DNA from: Pseudomonas mandelii
Lineage (GTDB): Bacteria; Pseudomonadota; Gammaproteobacteria; Pseudomonadales; Pseudomonadaceae
NCBI RefSeq assembly: GCF_024138395.1
Contig: NZ_JAMYDU010000015.1
Location: 1-64,000, forward strand
Length of the DNA stretch: 64,000 nt
Reading direction: 5' to 3'
Below are positions 1 through 7,434 of the stretch, in pieces; positions within the stretch are counted from its first letter, which is position 1; each line of letters opens with the position of its first letter. Under the pieces are notes generated by a model. It was not told where the DNA came from. It was given only the letters and a program-made list of their open reading frames with translations, and searched no databases. The position numbers were made by a program, and so were the translations under genes.

Positions 1-33
1 GGGCAGTTGTAATCAGTGTTGACTGACCCACCG

Positions 34-61
34 CCTTCGCGAGCAAGCTTCGCTCCTACAG
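34..61. repeat. Partial REP element
   Basis: The stretch cgcgagcaagcttcgctcct followed by acag is the usual core of a Pseudomonas REP sequence. It lies just 3' of the argininosuccinate lyase gene. Only one arm is visible, and the partner may lie outside the window. Confidence 0.6.
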
Positions 62-75
62 GGTTTCGCCGTGAA

Positions 76-1503
76 TCAGAGGCGGAAACCCTGATAGTTC
101 TCGGTCCATTGCTGCTGGGCGGCGAGGGCAGTTTTCAGTCGGCCGATCTGCTCGCGCACCTGTTGCGGCGCGGTGCCGCCCCAGCCGCTGCGGGCGGCGA
201 TGGCGGCTTCGAGGGTCAGGCTGTCGCGCACTTGTGGAGTCAGGCGCGGATCGATCTCGGCCAGCAACGCCGGGGACGCTTCCCACAATTCGATGTCGTG
301 CTTCTCGCAGGCCTGGACCAATGCGCCGGTGATTTCGTGTGCTTCCTTGAACGGCACGCCGCGCACCGCCAGCCAGTCGGCGACTTCGGTAGCCAGGGTG
401 AAACCCAGCGGTGCCTGACGACGCAGTTCTTCGACGTTGACCTTCATGGTCGCTACCATTCCGGCCATGGCCGGCAGCACCAGTAGCAGGGTGTCGACGC
501 TGTCGAGCACGCCGTTCTTGTCTTCACTCAAGTCGCGGTTGTACGACAGCGGCAGGGATTTGAGGGTCGACAGCAACCCCGTCAGGTTACCGATCAGGCG
601 GCCAGCCTTGCCCCGGGCCAGTTCGGCGATGTCCGGGTTTTTCTTCTGCGGCATGATCGAACTGCCGGTGGCGTAGGCATCGTCCAGTGCCACCCAGCGA
701 AATTGCCGCGACGACCACAGGCAGAATTCTTCGGCGAGGCGGGAAATGTTGATCCCGAGCATGCTGGCGATAAACAGGAACTCGGCAACGTGATCGCGGC
801 TGGCGACGGCGTCGATGGAGTTTTCGCACACGCCGCTGTAGCCCATTTCCTTGGCCGACTGCTGCGGCAGACGAGCAATGGCGGAACCGGCCATGGCCGC
901 CGCGCCGAGTGGCGACAGCGAGGTGCGCACATCCCAATCCACCAGACGCTGCACGTCGCGCAACATCGATTGAGCGTGGGCCAGCAAGTGGTGAGCGAAG
1001 ACGATCGGCTGGGCCTGTTGCAAGTGAGTGAAGCCCGGGCAGATGCTCTCAATGTGCTGCTCGGCCTGATCCACCAACGCTTGCTGCAAGGCCAGCACTT
1101 CGACGGCCAGGGTGCGCACGTGATCACGCAGGAACAGGCGCAGGTCGTTGGCGGTCTGGTCGTTGCGCGAGCGGCCGGCGCGCAACTTGCCGCCCAGTGC
1201 GCCGAGGCGTTCGGTCAGCAGGCGCTCGATGAAGGTGTGGACGTCTTCGTCGTCCAGCGTCGGCGCGATGCTGCCGGCACGGAAGTCATCACCAATACGC
1301 TCCAGGGCGTCGAGCATGGTCTGGGTTTCCTGCTCGCTCAACAGCCCTGCGCGCTGCAATTCCCGGGCATGCGCCTTGGAACCGGCGAGGTCGTACGGGG
1401 TGAGGCGAAAGTAACGCTCGGGGCAACGGGACAGGGCCGCCAGAGCTTCGGACGGGCCGCTCTTGAAGCGGGCACCCCAGAGGCGGTCGGTGGTTTGAGA
1501 CAT
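76..1503 (-). CDS. argH: Argininosuccinate lyase, divergent paralogue
   Basis: This 475-residue protein is an argininosuccinate lyase: it splits argininosuccinate into arginine and fumarate in the cytoplasm. The fumarase-superfamily signature GSSIMPQKKNPD is at about residues 280-291, and the AGRSRNDQ block, with conserved Arg and Asn, is at about 109-116. The ATG at 1503 was chosen because GAGGA lies about 8 bases upstream; the longer in-frame extension has no ribosome site. The N-terminus (MSQTTDRLWGARFKSG) differs from the form I would expect for the housekeeping pseudomonad ArgH, so this may be a second copy used in a specialised pathway. A LysR gene is divergent to it and is the obvious candidate regulator. 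Another fumarase-superfamily lyase is possible but less likely given the ArgH-specific motifs. Confidence 0.88.
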   Translation of the reverse strand: MSQTTDRLWGARFKSGPSEALAALSRCPERYFRLTPYDLAGSKAHARELQRAGLLSEQETQTMLDALERIGDDFRAGSIAPTLDDEDVHTFIERLLTERLGALGGKLRAGRSRNDQTANDLRLFLRDHVRTLAVEVLALQQALVDQAEQHIESICPGFTHLQQAQPIVFAHHLLAHAQSMLRDVQRLVDWDVRTSLSPLGAAAMAGSAIARLPQQSAKEMGYSGVCENSIDAVASRDHVAEFLFIASMLGINISRLAEEFCLWSSRQFRWVALDDAYATGSSIMPQKKNPDIAELARGKAGRLIGNLTGLLSTLKSLPLSYNRDLSEDKNGVLDSVDTLLLVLPAMAGMVATMKVNVEELRRQAPLGFTLATEVADWLAVRGVPFKEAHEITGALVQACEKHDIELWEASPALLAEIDPRLTPQVRDSLTLEAAIAARSGWGGTAPQQVREQIGRLKTALAAQQQWTENYQGFRL

Positions 1504-1808
1504 TGTTGTTTTCCTCGTCGTAAAGCGAATTGAAATCGGTATGCCGAGCCCGGAACACCCGCCGAAGATCATTCGGGCGTGGTTCGGCTCAATCAATATT
1601 CAAGGGCAGGGGAAAGCGCAGTTGCTAAATGGCGAGAGCTGATCGAGGTGTCAGCTTTTAATGGTTCGAAATCAGTGAGTTGGCACTGATCTGCGGGATT
1701 TATTAACGGTTGCAAAGCCTTGTTTTCTGTGTTCATTATTATTGGCCGGCACTGTTTTTATTGTTGGGCACAGATTGTTGAATAGGGCGCCAGAGGTAAA
1801 TAAGCATT
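1504..1808. promoter_or_regulatory. Divergent control region, argH-like / LysR
   Basis: These 305 bases separate two divergent genes and become AT-rich from about 1650 onward. No coding sequence fits. LysR regulators usually bind such shared regions, but I could not assign a specific operator or promoter hexamers. Confidence 0.35.
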
Positions 1809-2774
1809 ATGGAAACCCCACTTTCCACTTCCGGAAACCCGCCGCCAAAAACGGTACATCGGGCACCCCTGGCGCTCAGCGGCCTGGACTTCAAACTGCT
1901 CAAAGTGTTCAAGGCCGTGGTCGAGGCCGGCGGCTTCAGTGCAGCGCAGAATGAGCTGAATGTGGGCCTGGCGGCCATCAGCAAACAGATCTCCGACCTT
2001 GAAATTCGCATCGGCATGCGCCTGTGTACCCGAGGGCGGGAAGGTTTTCACCTGACCGAAGAAGGGCGTCTGGTGTACCAGGCGTCGATCGATTTATTTA
2101 CCTCGTTCGACAACTTTCGTGATCGGCTTAGTTCAGCTCAGAATGAACTTATTGGCGACCTTGGGGTGGGCGTTATTGATAATACGATCACCGACGATAA
2201 TTCGCCGTTAGTTGCGGCGATTAGAAAGATAAACGAAGAGTCGCCAAAAGTAAGGTTTCAACTTCAGGCGTCTCAGTTAGATGAAGTAGAAAGAGGCGTA
2301 GTCGAAGGGCGGTTAGTAGCCGGGATCGTGCCGGTTTATCAGAAAAGGGAAGAGTTCGATTACTTCCCGCTTTATGAAGAACGCTCGTACGTATATTGCG
2401 CCGTCGGCCATCCATTGTTCTCTATGCCAGAGGCGGAGATGGGCAGCAATGTGCTGCAGGATTACGAGTGCATTAACCACCGTTACGCGATCCATCGGGA
2501 CAAACTGAATTTTGCCCGCTACGACAGCTTTTCCGCCTCGGCGACTCAAGTGGAAGCCGTGGCGCTGCTGGTCAAGACCGGCCGTTTTGTGGGTTTTCTG
2601 CCCGAACATTACGCCGCAATACTGGTGGCTCAGGGGCAGTTTCGGGCGGTGCGTCCGGACCTGATCAACATCGTCACGCCGTTCAATCTGATCCTGCGCC
2701 ACAACACCGTGCGCAGTCCGCTGGTGAAGGCGTTTGCCCAGGCGCTAGGGGTGGATTTGAAGGCGCCGGTTTGA
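1809..2774 (+). CDS. LysR-family transcriptional regulator
   Basis: A 321-residue LysR-type regulator. An N-terminal winged helix-turn-helix (about residues 24-84, containing LDFKLLKVFKAVVEAGGFSA and a recognition region near ISKQISDLE) is followed by a periplasmic-binding-protein-like effector domain ending near LLVKTGRFVGFLPEHYA. The N-terminus carries about 20 extra residues before the HTH. It is divergent to the argH-like gene, so control of that gene is the simplest guess. The effector is unknown. Codons in about 2100-2400 are noticeably more AT-rich than in the flanking genes. Confidence 0.88.
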   Translation: METPLSTSGNPPPKTVHRAPLALSGLDFKLLKVFKAVVEAGGFSAAQNELNVGLAAISKQISDLEIRIGMRLCTRGREGFHLTEEGRLVYQASIDLFTSFDNFRDRLSSAQNELIGDLGVGVIDNTITDDNSPLVAAIRKINEESPKVRFQLQASQLDEVERGVVEGRLVAGIVPVYQKREEFDYFPLYEERSYVYCAVGHPLFSMPEAEMGSNVLQDYECINHRYAIHRDKLNFARYDSFSASATQVEAVALLVKTGRFVGFLPEHYAAILVAQGQFRAVRPDLINIVTPFNLILRHNTVRSPLVKAFAQALGVDLKAPV

Positions 2775-2776
2775 GG

Positions 2777-3295
2777 CTATCGCAGTTTCAAGCGCATCGC
2801 ACAGCGTCGCTCCCCAGGCAAACCGTGATTGACTTCGTTGTTCAACACCGTCGTTAAACGTAGGCCGATTTCATCCGGGCCCAATGTTTCAAAGCCGAAC
2901 CGCCGATAAAACAGTTCATTCCAGGGCAAGTCGCGAAACGTGGTCAAAGTCAGACCGTGGAGTTCTCGTTTGCGTGCGTGTTCGAGTGCCGTTAACAGCA
3001 ACTTGCGACCAGCGCCCAGGCCCTGAAACTGTTGGCTGACGGAAATTTCCTGAATATGCAGTTCATTGTCGACTTCAATGGCGCTGAGAAAGCCCATAAG
3101 TTCACCGTTGGCTGACTGGGTTACCCAAACGTCTGCCGTCTCTATTGCCCTCTGATGTTGCAGTGCGTCAGTCACCGGAGCGTCGGCGAGCCAGGCCAAT
3201 GAAGGATCACAGCGAAACAGCGCTGCCGCCGAACGCTCGATGGCGGGGAGGGCGGTGGCGTCGGCAGATTGGGCACGGCGTACAGTAAAATTCAT
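2777..3295 (-). CDS. GNAT-family N-acetyltransferase
   Basis: A 172-residue protein of the GNAT fold. The acetyl-CoA binding motif A is seen as ISVSQQFQGLGAGRKLLLTA (Q/R-x-x-G-x-G/A), followed by the typical C-terminal FYRRFGF segment. The substrate (small molecule or protein amine) cannot be told. The ATG at 3295 is preferred over an in-frame GTG at 3304, because the upstream bases belong to a REPIN arm. The 3' end lies 2 bases from the convergent LysR stop codon. Confidence 0.85.
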   Translation of the reverse strand: MNFTVRRAQSADATALPAIERSAAALFRCDPSLAWLADAPVTDALQHQRAIETADVWVTQSANGELMGFLSAIEVDNELHIQEISVSQQFQGLGAGRKLLLTALEHARKRELHGLTLTTFRDLPWNELFYRRFGFETLGPDEIGLRLTTVLNNEVNHGLPGERRCAMRLKLR

Positions 3296-3304
3296 ATGGG
3301 CCAC

Positions 3305-3451
3305 TGTAGCAGCTGCCGAGCCTGCGAGGCTGCGTTCGGCTGCGCAGCAGTCGTGAAATCAGGCACGGTGGTGTTTCAGCTAAATCGCGGGTTCAGGGTT
3401 TGCGACGACTTCGTCGCCGAACGCAGCCTCGCAGGCTCGGCAGCTGCTACA
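3305..3451. repeat. REPIN: paired REP arms in inverted orientation
   Basis: A 36-base arm at 3305-3340 (tgtagcagctgccgagcctg and on) recurs as its exact reverse complement at 3416-3451. The two are separated by about 75 bases that contain a shorter hairpin (gcgacgacttcgtcgc). This is the standard layout of a mobile REP doublet. Confidence 0.85.
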
Positions 3452-3469
3452 AGGGATTGGAAACTGTGT

Positions 3470-4849
3470 TCACGCCACGACCGAGGCCGCGGGCCATTGC
3501 TGATGGGGAATCGGCAGGTTGCGCGATTCACCGCGGCCCATCGGGAAGTACAGGAAACCGCTGCGGGCCAGGCGTTCGGCGTCGTACAGGTTGCGCCCGT
3601 CGAAGATCACTGGCGCGTTAAGCCGTTGCTGGATCAGGTTGAAGTCCGGTGCCTTGAACTGCTGCCATTCGGTGCAGATGATCAGTGCGTCGGCCCCAGC
3701 GAGCACCGATTCCGGCGTGCCCATGAGCATCAGCTTCGATTCGTCAGGGTAAAGGTGTTGGGTTTCCTGCATCGCTTCCGGGTCGAACGCCCGCACATGG
3801 GCGCCGGCAGCCCACAGCGCTTCCAGCAGCACCCGGCTCGGCGCGTCGCGCATGTCATCGGTGTTGGGCTTGAAGGCCAGGCCCCACACGGCGAAGGTTC
3901 TGCCGCGCAAATCGCCTTTGTAGAAGGCGTTGATACGCTCGAACAGTTTGTGTTTCTGCCGCTGGTTGATCGCTTCCACCGCTTGCAGCAGGTCGCTGGA
4001 GCAGTGGGCCTGTTCGGCACTGTGAATCAGCGCGCGCATGTCCTTGGGGAAACACGAGCCACCGTAACCGCAGCCGGGGTAGATGAAGTGATAACCGATG
4101 CGCGAATCGGCACCGATGCCCAGCCGCACCGATTCGATGTCGGCGCCCAGGTGTTCGGCCAGCTCGGCGATCTGGTTGATGAAACTGATCTTGGTCGCCA
4201 GCATGCAGTTGGCGGCGTATTTGGTCAGTTCGGCGCTGCGCAGGTCCATGAACATGATGCGGTCATGGTTGCGGTTGAACGGGGCGTAGAGGTCGCGCAT
4301 CACGTCGCGCACGTCATCGCGTTCACAGCCGATGACAATGCGGTCCGGGCGCCGGCAATCGGCCACGGCCGAACCTTCCTTGAGAAACTCAGGATTGGAG
4401 ACAATATCGAACTGCAACAGCCGACCGACCTTGAGCAGGCATTTTTCGATATGCGCGCGCAGGGTATCGCCCGTGCCCACCGGCACCGTGGATTTTTCCA
4501 CCAGAATCACCGGTTGTTCACGGTGACGCGCCACCGCTTCACCCACCGACAACACGTGGCGCAGGTCCGCCGAACCATCGTCCCGGGACGGCGTACCGAC
4601 GGCGATGAACAACACCTGACCATGCTGCACGGCGAATTTTTCGTCGGTGGTGAACTGCAGTCGTTTGGCTTCCAGGCTTTCGCGCACCAGGCTGGCCAGC
4701 CCCGGTTCGAAGATGCTGACGTGGCCTTGTTGCAGCAACGCGACTTTGTTCTCGTCAATGTCCATGCACACCACGTCGTGGCCGACTTCAGCCAGAACGG
4801 CAGCTTGCACCAGGCCAACGTAACCGCTGCCAAATACACTGATTTTCAT
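3470..4849 (-). CDS. ugd: UDP-glucose 6-dehydrogenase
   Basis: A 459-residue enzyme that oxidises UDP-glucose twice with NAD to give UDP-glucuronate, the precursor for 4-amino-4-deoxy-L-arabinose on lipid A. The Rossmann motif GSGYVG is at residues 7-12, the NPEFLKEG block at about 152-159, and the active-site cysteine is in GGSCFPKD at about residue 266. The start ATG overlaps the arnF stop as ATGA, so the gene is translationally coupled to arnF, in the order known for pseudomonad arn operons (arnBCADTEF-ugd). It appears intact although the operon upstream is truncated; UDP-glucuronate could still serve other polysaccharides. Confidence 0.93.
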   Translation of the reverse strand: MKISVFGSGYVGLVQAAVLAEVGHDVVCMDIDENKVALLQQGHVSIFEPGLASLVRESLEAKRLQFTTDEKFAVQHGQVLFIAVGTPSRDDGSADLRHVLSVGEAVARHREQPVILVEKSTVPVGTGDTLRAHIEKCLLKVGRLLQFDIVSNPEFLKEGSAVADCRRPDRIVIGCERDDVRDVMRDLYAPFNRNHDRIMFMDLRSAELTKYAANCMLATKISFINQIAELAEHLGADIESVRLGIGADSRIGYHFIYPGCGYGGSCFPKDMRALIHSAEQAHCSSDLLQAVEAINQRQKHKLFERINAFYKGDLRGRTFAVWGLAFKPNTDDMRDAPSRVLLEALWAAGAHVRAFDPEAMQETQHLYPDESKLMLMGTPESVLAGADALIICTEWQQFKAPDFNLIQQRLNAPVIFDGRNLYDAERLARSGFLYFPMGRGESRNLPIPHQQWPAASVVA

Positions 4850-5259
4850 GGAGCTCTCCTGATAGTGGGCGCGTGAGCAGGTCGAGAGTTGATCGTGATG
4901 ACACCGAGGATGACCAGCGCCACCCCCAGGGTTTTCGAAAGGCTGAAGGTTTCGTTGAACAGCGGCAGGCTGGCGGCCAGCACGTACACCAGCGCGTAGC
5001 TGATGCTCAGTAGCGAATACGCCCGACCCAGGGGCAAATCCCGCAGGACGGCGAGCCAGGTGAACATCGACACGGCATAGACGAGGATGGCGGCCAGCAC
5101 GACAGCCACGGCGGTCGCATCGACGCTGCCGTTGCTCAAGGCGCTTATCAACTGTCCGGGATGGGGCAAGCGAGTCATGCTCCAGCGCATGCCCAACTGT
5201 GCGGCGCTGCCCAGCAGTACGCTGCCCAGGGCGAAGGCGAGTCCGCGACGCAGGCTCAA
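4846..5259 (-). CDS. arnF: Undecaprenyl-phosphate-aminoarabinose flippase subunit ArnF
   Basis: A 137-residue small multidrug-resistance-fold membrane protein with four predicted transmembrane helices. With ArnE it is known to flip undecaprenyl-phosphate-L-Ara4N across the inner membrane. It overlaps arnE upstream and ugd downstream, each by ATGA. Small size, SMR-like helices and position identify it. With arnT, arnB, arnC, arnA and arnD missing next to it, it probably has no lipid-linked sugar to flip unless those genes lie elsewhere. Confidence 0.85.
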   Translation of the reverse strand: MSLRRGLAFALGSVLLGSAAQLGMRWSMTRLPHPGQLISALSNGSVDATAVAVVLAAILVYAVSMFTWLAVLRDLPLGRAYSLLSISYALVYVLAASLPLFNETFSLSKTLGVALVILGVITINSRPAHAPTIRRAP

Positions 5260-5600
5260 GCGTGTTGCCCCAGCAGCGCCACGCCCGCGATTACCAGCGC
5301 CACGCCCAGCCAGTGACGGCGGTCGATGGTTTCGTGGAAGACGAAGCGAGCGACCAGTGTAATCAACACGAAATTCAGGCTGAGCATGGGATAGGCGACG
5401 CCGACTTCAAGGCGCTGCAACACCAGCAGCCAGACCAGCAAGCCCAATCCCAGCGAGGCGAGCGCCAGCCACAGCCACGGCGAGCGCAGTTTCTCGCCCC
5501 AGCCCGACGTCTTGCCGCGCCAACTTTCCACGGCGTACTTCTGGGCGATCTGGCCCAGGCAGGTCAGCAGGCAGGCAGCCAATATCAGCAGCAGGCTCAT
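5256..5600 (-). CDS. arnE: Undecaprenyl-phosphate-aminoarabinose flippase subunit ArnE
   Basis: A 114-residue, four-helix SMR-type membrane protein, starting MSLLLILAACLLTCLGQIAQ and ending in a hydrophobic helix VALVIAGVALL. The conserved Glu and Gln positions near the first helix and the tight ATGA coupling to arnF support ArnE. Its start codon overlaps the stop of a short upstream reading frame that looks like the end of arnT. Confidence 0.85.
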   Translation of the reverse strand: MSLLLILAACLLTCLGQIAQKYAVESWRGKTSGWGEKLRSPWLWLALASLGLGLLVWLLVLQRLEVGVAYPMLSLNFVLITLVARFVFHETIDRRHWLGVALVIAGVALLGQHA

Positions 5601-5722
5601 GACACCCCCTGAGGAAAGATCAGAATCACTAGGTTGCCTTGTTCATAACGTTTGCCATCCTTGGACAGTCGCTGGTGGACTTCGAGCAGCCGCGGTTGCT
5701 GAGTCAGGATAGACGTGGCCAT
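5597..5722 (-). pseudogene. arnT: Probable 3' remnant of arnT
   Basis: A reading frame of 41 codons ends in TGA overlapping the arnE start as ATGA, exactly where arnT normally ends. It reads ...RLLEVHQRLSKDGKRYEQGN and then a short hydrophobic tail, resembling the soluble C-terminus of a glycosyltransferase such as ArnT (normally about 550 residues). An in-frame TGA lies just upstream of 5722, and the DNA beyond is unrelated and leads to a recombinase gene. I infer that the rest of arnT was lost. I could not align it to a reference, so the identity rests on position and overlap. Confidence 0.5.
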
Positions 5723-5904
5723 GTTTCAATTCGTCTATCGTGTTGTTTCCAGTCAAGCAGACGTTCGGTATTGGCGATGCCTGGTTTCGCCGACAACCCA
5801 AGAAGCCACCATTGACTTTCCAGTCCATGGTCGGCAGCGTGACGGCCCGCGGGCTCAATGAATGACGGGAGCCTGCGTATTTATCCATTTCAAGGCCCGT
5901 TTCA

Positions 5905-6843
5905 TTGATTGACTTACCTGCTACTGAATCCCTCGTTTCAAAAGCCAACCCATTGACCCTGTACCTGGCGCGTCTGGCGCCGTCCAGCCAATTGACCATG
6001 CGTTACGTATTGCAGGACGCCGCTGACCGTCTGGACTTCGAAGACATGAACATCGAAGAGATTCCCTGGCATCAACTGCAGCCCGAGGATGTCGTTGCGC
6101 TGGTGGCGACCTTGCGCGAAGACGGCTACGCGCCGAACACCTCGTCGCTGTACGTGAACGCGGTGCGCGGGGTGATGAACGAAGCGTGGCGCATGAGCCT
6201 GATCAGTCAGGAGCACTTGCTGAAAATGCGCTCGGTCAAAGGCATTGCCGGCACGCGGCTGTCACAGGGGCGCAACCTCAAGCGCACCTTGATTCGCGAC
6301 CTGATGGAGGTGTGCGCGGCCGATCCTCGGCCACAAGGGCTGCGGGACGCGGCAATTATCGGGATTCTGTACGGTTCGGGGATGCGCAAATCGGAATCGG
6401 TGAATCTGGACCTGGCCCAGGTGGATTTCACCGAGCGCAGCCTGTGCGTCACCGCCAAGGGCAACAAACAGCTGATCAAGTACGCGCCAGGCTGGGCTTT
6501 CGCCAAACTGGATGCGTGGCTGGAGTTGCGGCGTTCGCAGTTAAAAGAGGGTGAAACGGACGACCCGTTCCTGTTCAACCGCATTCGCCGAGGCAGCCAC
6601 ATTACCCGCGAGCGCATCACCAAGCATGCGATCTACTACATCGCCCGGCAACGCGGTGCGCAGGTCGGGGTGAAAATCATGCCGCACGATTTTCGGCGGT
6701 CGTTCATCACCCGTGTGATTGAAGAGCACGACCTGTCGATCGCGCAGAAACTGGCCCATCACAGCAACATCCAGACCACCGCCAATTACGACGTTCGCGA
6801 CGACAACGAACGTCGGCGGGCGGTTGATCGGTTCGACCTTTGA
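5905..6843 (+). CDS. Tyrosine recombinase / integrase
   Basis: A 312-residue tyrosine site-specific recombinase. An N-terminal SAM-like core-binding domain (about residues 13-105) is followed by the catalytic domain with Arg161 (GSGMRKSE), Lys185, His261-x-x-Arg264 (MPHDFRRSF), His285/286 and the nucleophile Tyr295 (TTANYDVRD). All catalytic residues are present. The TTG at 5905 was chosen because the core-binding domain begins before the first ATG (5998); AAGG lies 9 bases upstream. It is solitary, with no excisionase, phage or transposon partner and no tRNA nearby, and it sits at the break point of the arn operon. Confidence 0.85.
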   Translation: MIDLPATESLVSKANPLTLYLARLAPSSQLTMRYVLQDAADRLDFEDMNIEEIPWHQLQPEDVVALVATLREDGYAPNTSSLYVNAVRGVMNEAWRMSLISQEHLLKMRSVKGIAGTRLSQGRNLKRTLIRDLMEVCAADPRPQGLRDAAIIGILYGSGMRKSESVNLDLAQVDFTERSLCVTAKGNKQLIKYAPGWAFAKLDAWLELRRSQLKEGETDDPFLFNRIRRGSHITRERITKHAIYYIARQRGAQVGVKIMPHDFRRSFITRVIEEHDLSIAQKLAHHSNIQTTANYDVRDDNERRRAVDRFDL

Positions 6844-6862
6844 TAGCGTCATGCTGCTGTCG

Positions 6863-7417
6863 CTACTGGGCTGACGGACAGCCCCGGGAAGCTCCGGTTG
6901 CAGCCTGGCTGATGGCGGCAGCTAACCGTTTCACATTGCTCTGATGGGCCACCACCAGATCATCGATGCTCGGGCCGGAAGCGGTCTGCAACGTGCTGCG
7001 ACAGTTGACCATCGCGGTATCGCCATTGCCGAGACTGCGCAGGCGCCATCTGACATCGATCAACGCATATTGGCCGGGAATCGAATCAAAACGCTGAACA
7101 TCCAGACGCAACGACACTCTGCGTTGCAGGTTATTGTTGACCAATTGATCGACAAGGGCGCTGCGTAGTTCGTCCACCAGACTCGCGCCCCACCATTCTG
7201 TTTCGAGGATTGCGAGGCCGGCGTTGCCCTGGCGAATGACGATCTGCGGGCGGTCGACCTGGGGCGGCACGGTGATCGCTTCGATCTGGATTTCCGCGCT
7301 GCTGCTTGCGACGCCCGGTTGGACCGGGGTCAGGGTATGGAAATGAATCGGGTCGCTGCTGCACGCGGCGAGCAACAACAACGCAGTGACCAGTGTGATC
7401 TTCAGCGGAAAAACCAT
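6863..7417 (-). CDS. pqiC: PqiC-family outer-membrane lipoprotein
   Basis: A 184-residue protein with a lipoprotein signal (LLLLAACSS, lipobox Cys at about residue 19), matching the PqiC/YmbA (DUF330) family. PqiC is known to work with PqiA and PqiB in lipid transport across the periplasm. It is last in the operon, 17 bases after pqiB. GGAG lies about 10 bases before the ATG. Confidence 0.85.
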   Translation of the reverse strand: MVFPLKITLVTALLLLAACSSDPIHFHTLTPVQPGVASSSAEIQIEAITVPPQVDRPQIVIRQGNAGLAILETEWWGASLVDELRSALVDQLVNNNLQRRVSLRLDVQRFDSIPGQYALIDVRWRLRSLGNGDTAMVNCRSTLQTASGPSIDDLVVAHQSNVKRLAAAISQAATGASRGCPSAQ

Positions 7418-7434
7418 GGGTGTTGCTCCTGTGG

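Noticed and set aside
3269..4876. Long plus-strand frame of 535 codons
   Set aside because: It lies opposite the clear ugd gene, is rich in His, Gln and Val as expected for a reverse frame of GC-rich coding DNA, and has no ribosome site.
5723..5904. tRNA or attachment site next to the recombinase
   Set aside because: No cloverleaf or direct repeat with the downstream end could be seen.
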